Assembly: GCA_046349915.1 (NCBI GenBank)
Contig: JAXMBL010000006.1
Span: 434,001-498,000 of the forward strand
From: CAIXSC01 sp046349915
GTDB taxonomy: Bacteria; Planctomycetota; Planctomycetia; Pirellulales; Pirellulaceae
Length of the DNA stretch: 64,000 bases
Direction of reading: 5' to 3'
The notes beneath the pieces were generated by a model, which had not been told where the DNA came from, did not search any database, and saw only the letters and a program-made list of their open reading frames with translations. The position numbers were made by a program, and so were the translations under genes. Shown one piece after another: positions 1 through 7,797 of the stretch (position 1 is the first letter of the stretch; each line of letters starts with the position of its first letter).

Positions 1-727
1 CGCGGTCCAGCCACTCGTCGACCACCAAGCCGACGCCAAAGCAAACGACCGCGATCATCCCGAGTGCCACGGAACCGTCCAGGTTCGCCCACACGCACAA
101 CAGCAGCGGCAAGGCGCCCAGGGCAATCGGGCTGGCGTCGCGATCCCGCAATTGATGCAGCAGGAGCAGCAAAACGGCAAAGCACAGCCCACCCACCAAC
201 TCGGGCCGCAGCACGCCGACTTGAGTAAACGAATAGGCCGCCGTGACGGCCAGTCCCAGCATCATCCAGCGTTTGCGACCGGCCAGCAGGTAAAAGTATC
301 GAGCCAGCAGAATGGCGGTCAGCCCTAGGATCGCCACCGAAGCGGCGATCAACCCGGTCGCCCCTCCCACTCGCTCAATCAAACTCAACCCCACGTCGCT
401 CAGCCAGGACGGAGTCGTCCAGGACATGCCGTCGGCCAGCGATTGAGTGGGATCGGCCGTGGGGAGTTTCGCCGTCGAGGTGATGGATTGTCCTACCAAG
501 GCGTGACGCCAGGTCACGGCGTGGTATAGCGGTATGAAGCTGACATACCAGCACCAGCCAGCGAGACTGGCGACCACGGCGAATTGCCCGGGCGACAAGG
601 CCCATTTCGCGCTAAGGACAGGGGTCAACACATGCGTCGATGACGCATACTCGTCGGGAGATGTTGGAGCGGTTGCCACTATCGGATCATCCGAAGGGTG
701 AGTGGATTCCAGCGGTGAGCGCCTCAT
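1..727 (-). CDS. Polytopic membrane protein, C-terminus cut by window edge
   Basis: Reading the minus strand from the ATG at 727 gives an open frame that runs off the left edge, so only about the first 242 residues are visible. After a 45-residue polar N-terminus there is a hydrophobic segment (AVVASLAGWCWYVSF), a roughly 70-residue extracytoplasmic loop, and then several further hydrophobic helices. The motif VWANLDGSVALGM resembles the WANLHGS motif of GT-C-type and O-antigen-polymerase-like membrane proteins, so a role in lipid-linked sugar transfer is possible. That is an inference from one motif, and the family is not certain. It reads away from the Tad-like genes, so no operon link is visible. 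Confidence 0.6.
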   Translation of the reverse strand, partial: MRRSPLESTHPSDDPIVATAPTSPDEYASSTHVLTPVLSAKWALSPGQFAVVASLAGWCWYVSFIPLYHAVTWRHALVGQSITSTAKLPTADPTQSLADGMSWTTPSWLSDVGLSLIERVGGATGLIAASVAILGLTAILLARYFYLLAGRKRWMMLGLAVTAAYSFTQVGVLRPELVGGLCFAVLLLLLHQLRDRDASPIALGALPLLLCVWANLDGSVALGMIAVVCFGVGLVVDEWLDR

Positions 728-1112
728 GCGGCCACACCTTGATCGGTCGCGTACTTGGAGCGTGCGACCGACTTGGGCAGGTTTAGTGTCGACATTTGGA
801 AGACGAGTTTTGAGGGTTAGTCGCGTCGTTCCGGTTATGGAAAATGACCACGGATTGCCGGTTATGGAGACTTGGTAAAGTGCGACGTTCAGGTGGTTTC
901 GCCGCAGGAACTGAGGATTTGGAACAGGGGGAGATTGGGCCAAGGAAGGACACTGAAGGGCACGGAAACGGAGAGCCTATTCGTGCGGGATGCACTGGCT
1001 GCCGCGGGACTTGGCCAATTATGGCCGGAGTGTGCGAGATGTTTCGCTCTCGCTGGTGTGCAAGGGAGATTGCAGAGAGAATTCGGGAGGAGAGAGGGAG
1101 AGACGGGGATAT
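728..1112. other. Intergenic stretch with no gene seen
   Basis: These 385 bases lie between the start of the partial membrane protein and the stop of the minus-strand TadE-like gene. Short open frames exist on both strands, but none has a ribosome binding site with a recognisable protein. It presumably holds the promoter of the leftward membrane-protein gene. I see no repeat or strong terminator here. Confidence 0.4.
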
Positions 1113-1679
1113 TTAGCGAACGGCGTCCGAGGTGACGTCGAAGTAACTGCCCGCGACACTGAAACCAAAGACGTTCAACAGATTGGGAATAGGAATCGAC
1201 GCGAAGGAGACGATGACGCGGACACGAACAATGTTGGGGTCCGCCACTGCTGTCGTTGCGCAGTCGAGGTACGAGGGAGGAGCGATGACTCCGCAGCCGC
1301 CGGTCGGAGCGACGATGGTAGCGCCTATCCAGGCGCTACCCGTCGAATCTTCGACGACAATCTCAGCGTCGGGAGCAGGGCCCGAGACAGTTAGCCCATA
1401 GATTGACAACACTTCGTCGGCAGTGGCGACGGCGGCGTCTTCCACACTATTCGCGCCAGCTACCGTGCTGGGCACTTTCGCCGCTTCTCGAGCCGCCTCG
1501 ATCGCCGCGTGCGTCACGCCTTGCTGCACGATCAAAATGAACCCAAACAGAAAGATCGCGAAGATTGTGATCAGCAGGATCGGGAGCCCGAGGATGGTCT
1601 CCAGCGTCACGGCGCCCGAGCGATGATAGCGTGCCACGTCTTCGCGTCTTTGAGCCAAACGTCGCTTGCGACTCTTCAT
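1113..1679 (-). CDS. TadE-like pseudopilin
   Basis: The 188-residue product has the TadE layout: a short basic cytoplasmic N-terminus, the sequence RSGAVTLETILGLPILL running into one transmembrane helix, and an extracytoplasmic domain rich in small residues and Val. TadE-type proteins are minor pseudopilins of Flp/Tad pili and sit in the inner membrane. The start at 1679 is preferred over an upstream in-frame start because AGGAT lies at a suitable distance upstream. It follows the Flp pilin gene on the same strand, 163 bases downstream, which fits a small minus-strand operon. The exact pilus role is inferred from family and context. Confidence 0.75.
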   Translation of the reverse strand: MKSRKRRLAQRREDVARYHRSGAVTLETILGLPILLITIFAIFLFGFILIVQQGVTHAAIEAAREAAKVPSTVAGANSVEDAAVATADEVLSIYGLTVSGPAPDAEIVVEDSTGSAWIGATIVAPTGGCGVIAPPSYLDCATTAVADPNIVRVRVIVSFASIPIPNLLNVFGFSVAGSYFDVTSDAVR

Positions 1680-1842
1680 GGCGGCATCAATCCTGTTACG
1701 GGTCGCATCGGCCACTTGAGGGCGTAAGCAGTAGTCGCGAACGGGCAATTAGAGAAAGGATGAAGTTCAACGAACCATCGCGTATTGGATGTCTGACGAA
1801 ATCCAATACGAGTCCATCCTTGTTCCAAGCTTCGGCGTTGTA

Positions 1843-2028
1843 CTACGGTGTGATCGCCGCAATGGCAGCGGCCAGTTCCAGCAGTTCGTTTAGCAGGGCG
1901 CCGCGGACCGTCGCCAACCCAGCGATGACGCCGATGCCCACTATGGTGAGCAACAACAGATATTCGACGAATACTCCGCCTTTTTCGTCTCGCCATCCCT
2001 GGCGAATCCATGTCGCGATCCGTGCCAT
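1843..2028 (-). CDS. Flp/Fap-type pilin
   Basis: This 61-residue protein has the Flp pilin signature. A short basic leader ends in KG, followed by GVFVEY, which fits the prepilin processing rule of cleavage after Gly with Glu at +5 and Tyr at +6. A hydrophobic helix (LLLLTIVGIGVIAGL) follows. Flp pilins are the major subunits of Tad pili and are cleaved by a TadV-type peptidase. A strong AAAGGGAG ribosome binding site 8 bases upstream supports the start. It is the first gene of the minus-strand pair with the TadE-like gene. No TadA ATPase, TadB/C or secretin gene is in the window, so the assembly machinery must lie elsewhere if it exists. Confidence 0.78.
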   Translation of the reverse strand: MARIATWIRQGWRDEKGGVFVEYLLLLTIVGIGVIAGLATVRGALLNELLELAAAIAAITP

Positions 2029-2432
2029 GACTACAACTCCCTTTCCTTGGGTTTCTGTCTCAGTTGTATTCGGCAAGCGAACGAACAAGCTGTAGTGACT
2101 TGCGCATTTAGCGCGAAAAGGAGGCGAGTGAGGTGGAAGAGACTTCCCAGAATCTCCGCATTCACGCTCGCAAGTACGACTGCTAGGCCATCTGAGCTAA
2201 GTGTCGCGGTGGGGATTAGGGAAATAAACGGAACGAAAAATCAAGAACTACGCCGTTCGCCTAAATTGCCCATCCGTGGAAAATCGACGACAGGCTACTT
2301 GGTAAACACCGACCACGGGCGGCATTATCGGTGTTTTCGTCAATATCGGCGGTCAGGTTGGTCGAAAGATCTGGCAAGTGAGAATGCGCGGATGCTGCGC
2401 GTCGAGTGTGGAAAACGGAGTCTTTCCTCGCC
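2029..2432. promoter_or_regulatory. Divergent intergenic region between Flp and TadE genes
   Basis: This 404-base region separates the leftward Flp-TadE pair from the rightward TadE-TadG genes, so promoters for both directions should lie here. I could not place -35/-10 boxes with confidence. On the minus strand near 2190-2210 there is a sequence like a tRNA D-arm, but the rest of a tRNA cannot be folded around it. Confidence 0.4.
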
Positions 2433-3047
2433 ATGCAACCGGCGGTCGACCAGAAACAATCGCGAACCCGCACAAGAACCTCGCGTCGCGGGTCGCAGGG
2501 TTCGTCGTTTAACCGACGGGCTCGCGGCGGCGCCGTGATCCTCGAGGTAATCCTGGCACTGCCTCTACTCGCAATCGTGCTCATGGCGGTCGTCGAGTTT
2601 GGAATCATGCTGTCCAATCTCCAGCATCTTGAATTCGCCAGTCGGACCGGCGCGCAAGTCGCCGCAGAGCTTGACCAGGCTGACTTCTACGATAGCGGAA
2701 GCCCCTGGGTTCCCCCGCAGGTACTCGCCGCAGTCGACTCGCAGCTCGCCCAAACCAGCATTGGCGGCAGTCCGCTGACGGCGGCGAGAGTTTATCTGGA
2801 ACACACGATTCCCCCGGCCGGTCCAGGAGTGACAGGTTCCGTGGTTCGAGTCTGCGGCGGGCCGAGTCCATCGCCATGCACGGGCGCTGACGTCGTCGAT
2901 GCTTCTGTTTCGTCCGCCTATCGCTATGTGCGAGTGACCGTTTTTGTGGACGCAACTTCGGCGACGCCCAATCTGTTGGCCTCCTTCGGATTTGATCTTG
3001 TGGGAAGCCAGTTTCAGCAGACGACGACGTTCGCGTACCTGCGCTAA
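2433..3047 (+). CDS. TadE-like pseudopilin
   Basis: The product has an Arg-rich N-terminus, then RGGAVILEVILALPLLAIVLMAVVEFG as the single TadE-type membrane helix, followed by NLQHLEFASRTGAQVAAEL and a roughly 150-residue exported domain with one Cys pair. The glutamate in the helix start (ILEVI) is typical of TadE-type pseudopilins. The start at 2433 is chosen because ACGGAG lies about 12 bases upstream; an earlier start at 2406 is possible. It is followed after 35 bases by the TadG-like gene, so the two probably form an operon. The protein is expected to be an inner-membrane minor pseudopilin. Confidence 0.75.
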   Translation: MQPAVDQKQSRTRTRTSRRGSQGSSFNRRARGGAVILEVILALPLLAIVLMAVVEFGIMLSNLQHLEFASRTGAQVAAELDQADFYDSGSPWVPPQVLAAVDSQLAQTSIGGSPLTAARVYLEHTIPPAGPGVTGSVVRVCGGPSPSPCTGADVVDASVSSAYRYVRVTVFVDATSATPNLLASFGFDLVGSQFQQTTTFAYLR

Positions 3048-3082
3048 CGGAAAATACCTCGCCAGCGCACGCGGAGCATTGA

Positions 3083-4321
3083 ATGATGATTGCCACCACC
3101 AAGCAACAGTCAAATTCTCAGTGGCGACGTTCGCGACACGCGTCAACTCGCAGAGGTGCGGCAACCCTGTGGTTGATACTTTTCTTGCCCATTTTGCTTG
3201 TTATTTTGCTCATGGTCGTCGAAGTGGGCAATTTGACGTTGGCGCGCGGCCAGCTCGAGAACTCGGTCGAAGCCTCGGCGAAAGCGGCGGTGCAGACTTG
3301 GTACAACGGCGGAGGAGGAGACACGACGACCGCCCGCGATGTCGGCCAAGCGTTTGCTTCCTATAACAGGATAGGCGTCTCACAGTCCGTTTCGCTCAAC
3401 GTCAATGACGACGGAGCGGGAACGAATCCCAACGACAATCAGGCGTTAACGGGCGCCAACGCGAACCTGATTTTTGGTCGAGTGACTCGAACAGGATCGA
3501 ACTACGTATTTGAAGGCAACGTGGAACCTCGCATTTCGGCCGGTACGATTCGAGTTGTCGCGAGCGGTGTTTTCAATAACGCAAGTTCCGCTGATGACTT
3601 TTTGAGAATCGAATTCACGTCTCCCAATCCAGGCTTGACCGTGATTCGGGAAGTTTGGATCGATTTGCAGTCGGGGACGGAGCCAGGTAATGACGCCGCG
3701 TTTTTCGCGAATACGACGAGTCAAACGTCGAGCGTACCGGCAACGGTCCCTGCTGGCTTATCCTATCACTTCGGTACGCCTCCCACGGGCGCGAATGAAT
3801 CTACGGGGCTCGTCCTCTTTTTCTTTGGCGGCAACACCTTGCGACTCGTGCCGGCAAGTACGACGTTCACGGCATCCACAACCACGAATTTCATCCGTGT
3901 TGCGGGACTGCAAGTGGGTCCGGGCCCACTATTCGGCTTCGGAGTCTTGGGCGCCGGTTCCGCTTCGGGCGATGGAGATGCCTTCGGCGTTTATGGAATC
4001 CAGGGGAGCGTGGTGTTACAAGACAATCCTCCAGGCGGGCCCACTCGAGTGGTTCCGTTTACATTCGTCAACGACGGCATCGACAATGGGCGGTCCGAAG
4101 TCAGTTTTGACGCGGGACGCACCGACGAGATTTTCGGCGTGCGGTCGGCCACCACGGCCAGCATCCCAAGTTTCACCGGTTCGCTGCTCGGCGTCCCCAT
4201 CGGTCCCTTCACGATGAAGGCGGAGGCCGTCGCAATCTACGACCCAACTCTGACGGGCGTGCGGGTAAAGACGGTACGAATCAATCAGTACATTCCAGCC
4301 GCGATCAGCACTTCACCCTAA
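3083..4321 (+). CDS. TadG-like Flp pilus assembly protein (first paralogue)
   Basis: The 412-residue protein starts with RRGAATLWLILFLPILLVILLMVVEVGNLTLARGQLENSVEASAKAAV, the N-terminal anchor typical of TadG-related proteins. The rest is an exported beta-rich Asn/Thr/Gly/Val domain without cysteines. No von Willebrand MIDAS motif is evident. It closely resembles the protein encoded at 10239-11423: both share the anchor, a WYNGGGGDTTTAR-like segment, and an ending of the type INQYIPAAISTSP / TTYNPAAIATSP. Two adjacent ATG codons (3083, 3086) follow GCGGAG. The conserved C-terminal tail shared by the paralogues is of unknown role. Confidence 0.72.
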   Translation: MMIATTKQQSNSQWRRSRHASTRRGAATLWLILFLPILLVILLMVVEVGNLTLARGQLENSVEASAKAAVQTWYNGGGGDTTTARDVGQAFASYNRIGVSQSVSLNVNDDGAGTNPNDNQALTGANANLIFGRVTRTGSNYVFEGNVEPRISAGTIRVVASGVFNNASSADDFLRIEFTSPNPGLTVIREVWIDLQSGTEPGNDAAFFANTTSQTSSVPATVPAGLSYHFGTPPTGANESTGLVLFFFGGNTLRLVPASTTFTASTTTNFIRVAGLQVGPGPLFGFGVLGAGSASGDGDAFGVYGIQGSVVLQDNPPGGPTRVVPFTFVNDGIDNGRSEVSFDAGRTDEIFGVRSATTASIPSFTGSLLGVPIGPFTMKAEAVAIYDPTLTGVRVKTVRINQYIPAAISTSP

Positions 4322-4331
4322 TCGCCTCCAT

Positions 4332-4355
4332 CGACGGACTGGAAGTCCGTCGTAC
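4332..4355. repeat. Intergenic dyad repeat, copy 1
   Basis: A 9-bp inverted repeat (CGACGGACT / AGTCCGTCG around GGA) followed by TAC lies 10 bases after the TadG-like stop codon. Near-identical copies occur at 22943, 28448, 49000 and 63386, all in intergenic DNA, so this is a REP-like family. Confidence 0.75.
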
Positions 4356-4577
4356 CCTTTCAATCGCAGTTGTGGCGAAATCTCGAAAACGTTCAAGGAC
4401 GCATGAGCGACCTTAGCGGTTGAATCAGTTATCCGGACGCCCCGCCTCATTCCTCAACGATCCGTTGTGGCGAAACCCCGTCAGCACTCGCCAACCGGCG
4501 AATACTTGGAACGTGGCGTTTGAGTCCGAGGAATTACGTCGCTTCGGCGTGATGGTGGTTCTCGATCGAGGTGGAAG

Positions 4578-5909
4578 ATGAAAATTGCCGTCAGAATTGC
4601 CGCCGTGGCGGTCATCGCTCTCTTCGCCATCGGTCTTGTGCGCCAACAACCTTGGGAAGCCCGCCCAACGGCTTCTCTTCCGCACGTAGCGCCCACTACG
4701 ATTACGGCGAGTCGGACGGAAACTCCTGGGAGTGAGGGCGGCGATCTGAACCGCGACATCACGAATCAAACCGAATCAAATCAAGCAGACCAGATTCACG
4801 ACGATCTGGCCAGCGATGATCGGCGTGCCCCCCAATCGGCGATGGTTCGCGCATTGAGCGGGGTTGTCTCCCAAAACTCCGATGTCTTTGGCGACGCCGA
4901 TAGCGAACTGCAAGACAGTCTGGCTCAAGCCGACAAGATCCTGACCGATTCCCGCACGTCAGCTCGGCAAGCCCTGCGCAACGTGAACCGCCAAGTGCGC
5001 CTTCCGGGTCGATCCCCTCACCTCCTGCTCGTCTCGGTCGCTGGCCTGTCGACCCACGATCTCGCCTGCTACGACAACCAGTCCCACGGCAGCGAGTCCC
5101 CCACCCCACACTGCGACAGACTCGCTCGCGAAGGCCTGCGAGCCACCCAGTTCTTCTCGACCAACACCGGCGACTCATCTGGTACGAAACGTGCCGTGCA
5201 CGAACCGCTGCCCGGCTCGTTCATCGAAACTCTCTGGAACAGCGGCTACTCGCCCGCCCTGCTCGGCGATCTGTCCGCAATCCAATCTCACCGAGTCAAC
5301 TTGCCTTGGGATCAAACCTTTGGCTGGTCATCTACAGGTCGGTCGACGAAAACTCCGTTCGCTCCGTTCCCCACCAACGTTCTCAGCCGCAACCAACCCC
5401 TGGGAGTTTCCCAGCCCACCGACGACGCTCCGGGCATCGCCTTCGACCAGATCATGCTCGACGAGGCCGCCAGCTACACTCGCTCCGTTCACGCTCGCCG
5501 CCCCGTGGCACTGATCGTCGCCACGCCATTAGCCTGGTGGCTCGAACTCGCTCGCCACGAATCGCGGTCGGACGACGACCAGACGTTACGCCAGCAGGCG
5601 ATCGCTCGCTTCGACCACTTCCTTGGTCAACTTCACGCCTCGCTCGCCAAGGAGGTCGGATCAAACAGGCTGATCACCATCGTGGCTGGCGCTGCATCGC
5701 CAACCACGGACGACTCCGCCGAAGGTGTTGCAGCCGCGGGGGAGATCTCCCCATTGCTGGCTACCTGGCCGAACCGCATCCAGCCAGGGCAAGTACTCGA
5801 CAAGTCATTCCGGTCGTCTGATCTGCCTGCCACCATCGCCGACATGATTCAATCCACTCGACGCTCCCGCGGCGACTCAGGCCGCTCGATGTGGTCCGAT
5901 TGGCAGTAA
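4578..5909 (+). CDS. Membrane-anchored sulfatase-fold protein lacking catalytic residues
   Basis: The 443-residue protein has an N-terminal membrane anchor (IAAVAVIALFAIGL), about 120 residues of low-complexity linker, and then from about residue 143 a sulfatase-like core. This includes SPHLLLVSVAGLSTHDLACYD (counterpart of the usual NVLLILADDLG...CYG), TPHCDRLAREGLRATQFF, and SFIETLWNSGYSPALLGD. The metal-binding Asp pair is replaced by Ala-Gly. No Cys/Ser-X-Pro-X-Arg formylglycine motif is present where it should be, and the late Asp-Asn/His metal motif is absent. It is therefore probably a pseudoenzyme, perhaps structural or binding. A GAGGTGGAAG ribosome binding site precedes the ATG. It is paralogous to the next gene. 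Confidence 0.7.
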   Translation: MKIAVRIAAVAVIALFAIGLVRQQPWEARPTASLPHVAPTTITASRTETPGSEGGDLNRDITNQTESNQADQIHDDLASDDRRAPQSAMVRALSGVVSQNSDVFGDADSELQDSLAQADKILTDSRTSARQALRNVNRQVRLPGRSPHLLLVSVAGLSTHDLACYDNQSHGSESPTPHCDRLAREGLRATQFFSTNTGDSSGTKRAVHEPLPGSFIETLWNSGYSPALLGDLSAIQSHRVNLPWDQTFGWSSTGRSTKTPFAPFPTNVLSRNQPLGVSQPTDDAPGIAFDQIMLDEAASYTRSVHARRPVALIVATPLAWWLELARHESRSDDDQTLRQQAIARFDHFLGQLHASLAKEVGSNRLITIVAGAASPTTDDSAEGVAAAGEISPLLATWPNRIQPGQVLDKSFRSSDLPATIADMIQSTRRSRGDSGRSMWSDWQ

Positions 5910-6180
5910 GGGCTGTTGCAGACCTAGGGCGTCGCTTCACGGCTGCGCCGTGTCGCGTGGCCCTGGGCTATCTTGTCACTGCCCCATCGGGGCGGTTTTC
6001 CGTATCGTTCATGACGTTACCTGTCTCCCGTCCCTTTCCTCTTCTCGCTGGTCCCCCAAAACCTCGCCGATTCGCGCCAGATTGACTCAACTTTTTCCTT
6101 GCCTTTGGACGACTGCGTCGCCGATACCAAATGAACGCAGTTCCGCGCTCCCTCCCGCTCTCCTCCACGGGTAATCTAAA

Positions 6181-7797
6181 GTGCGTTGGTTCATTCGCTT
6201 ACTCGCAGTCGCGGGCCTGATTACGTTTCTGGTCGGTTTAGCGATCCACCAGCAGGGTGGCTTGGGACGGCTGCGTCCCAAAACCCTAGTGCGGGAACCA
6301 CTCGCCACTCGCTCAGCCGCGGCCACGGATGCCGAGACACTACAGCCCGCCGCCGCTCTTGCGACGGGCGACGATCGTGAGATCACCGAGCCGGTTTCGC
6401 TGGAAGAATACTTAGCCAACGATACGAGCGGCGAGGCGGCGAAGATTCTGGGGCATGGTCCCAAGGAAGAGTCGACTAAGGAAAAGCCGACTGACGACAG
6501 CGTGGCGGAGTCCTCTCCGCCCGAGGAGCGCCCACGAGGCGACCGGCCGCCACCCGTTCGATCCTCAACCGCTCCCCCACCCACCCAAGAAGAAGATCTC
6601 GCCGCGGCAGCCCAGACGACGTTAGCAACAAGCGATTCGCCCGCTCCACGTGCGCCACGCATCCCCCCGGTCGGGCCTGATGCCAACTCGGATGTGCTGC
6701 AGCAATTGGCGCGAGCCTTTCAGCGTGGGGAAGGGTTGCGCGGCATGGACCGCCGAGTGCTTCCGGGGCGAGGGCCTGATCTGTTGCTCGTGGTCGTGGA
6801 AGATTTGAGTCGCGAAGACCTGGGCGCCTACGGACAACCGCTCATCAAGACGCCCCAACTCGATCGACTCGCCGCCCAAGGCGCCCGACTCACTCGATTC
6901 GCCGGTTCGGCTCAAGGCCATCCTTTCGAGCGAACCGCCTTGTGGTATGGCGAAATGGCCAACGCTTTGCCAGAAGAGGTCGGCGCCATCGTGCGACTCG
7001 CCAAACCCAGCCTGCCCGAGACGCTCCGCAGGTCAGGGTACGAAACGTTGCTGCTGGGCGACTGCGAATGGACTATGTCGGAACCATCCGCCGCAAACGA
7101 ATGGTCTCATTGGCTTGGGTGGAGTGAAGCCCATGGTTCGCCATTCATTCCTTTTCCCACCACCGCGCCGCACGACGGCGGGGAACTCGATATTCCGGCG
7201 AATCGCGAAGGCCCCACCGCTCGCTTCGACCGCGTCCTACTCGCCGGGGCCACTCGATTGCTCGGGGGAGCGTCTGGCGGGTCGGACGACGAGTCGAATG
7301 CCGCCGACCCCACTCGACCGCAAGGTCCACGGGCATTGGTTGCTTGCGTAAAGCTCGCCTGGTGGCAAGATTCGCTCACGACCGACTCACGGCGGTCGAT
7401 CAGCGATTGGACCGATAAGGAACGCCAACACTCGACGGCCGTCGCCGCGTTCGACGAGTGGTTTGGGGAGTTGCGTGAGCGAGTCGAGGCCGCTGCGAGC
7501 CAACGAGGGGTCGCGATGGTCGTGGTTGGTTTGCCGCGGCGGAAGAAAGCCAAGGGACTCGAACGATTTCGCAACGCCGTCCCCGCGCTCGACGAAGGCA
7601 TCCCCAAGTCGGCTTGGCCCTTTGCCCCAGTGCTGGTTTCCTGGCCGGGGACCATCCCCGAAGGACTGGTCGTCACTCGGTTCAGCGGATGCCAAGATTT
7701 GCTCCCCACACTGCTCGATATGACCGGTTCCTCGATAAAGCCGCAAGCGACAGGCGTATCGCAATGGCGAGCATGGCTGGGAGCCGAACGTGAGTAA
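6181..7797 (+). CDS. Second membrane-anchored degenerate sulfatase-fold protein
   Basis: This 538-residue protein begins with an anchor (FIRLLAVAGLITFLVGLAI), a Pro/Glu/Ser-rich linker of about 170 residues, and a sulfatase-like core. The core contains GPDLLLVVVEDLSREDLGAYG, TPQLDRLAAQGARLTRFAG and LPETLRRSGYETLLLGD. Glu-Asp replaces the metal-binding Asp-Asp, and the region matching C-X-P-S-R reads GHPFERTAL with no Cys or Ser nucleophile. The late DNG/DHG metal site is also missing (VVVGLPRRKKAKG). It ends with a recognisable sulfatase-like segment (APVLVSWPGTIPEG...DLLPTLLDMTG). A GTG start is used; the ribosome binding site is weak. The next gene overlaps its end by 8 bases, suggesting coupled translation. 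Confidence 0.72.
   Translation: MRWFIRLLAVAGLITFLVGLAIHQQGGLGRLRPKTLVREPLATRSAAATDAETLQPAAALATGDDREITEPVSLEEYLANDTSGEAAKILGHGPKEESTKEKPTDDSVAESSPPEERPRGDRPPPVRSSTAPPPTQEEDLAAAAQTTLATSDSPAPRAPRIPPVGPDANSDVLQQLARAFQRGEGLRGMDRRVLPGRGPDLLLVVVEDLSREDLGAYGQPLIKTPQLDRLAAQGARLTRFAGSAQGHPFERTALWYGEMANALPEEVGAIVRLAKPSLPETLRRSGYETLLLGDCEWTMSEPSAANEWSHWLGWSEAHGSPFIPFPTTAPHDGGELDIPANREGPTARFDRVLLAGATRLLGGASGGSDDESNAADPTRPQGPRALVACVKLAWWQDSLTTDSRRSISDWTDKERQHSTAVAAFDEWFGELRERVEAAASQRGVAMVVVGLPRRKKAKGLERFRNAVPALDEGIPKSAWPFAPVLVSWPGTIPEGLVVTRFSGCQDLLPTLLDMTGSSIKPQATGVSQWRAWLGAERE

Noticed and set aside
2160..2225. tRNA-like D-arm on the minus strand (TTAGCTCAGATGGC)
   Set aside because: The anticodon and T arms and the acceptor stem cannot be folded around it, so it is either chance or a long-decayed fragment.
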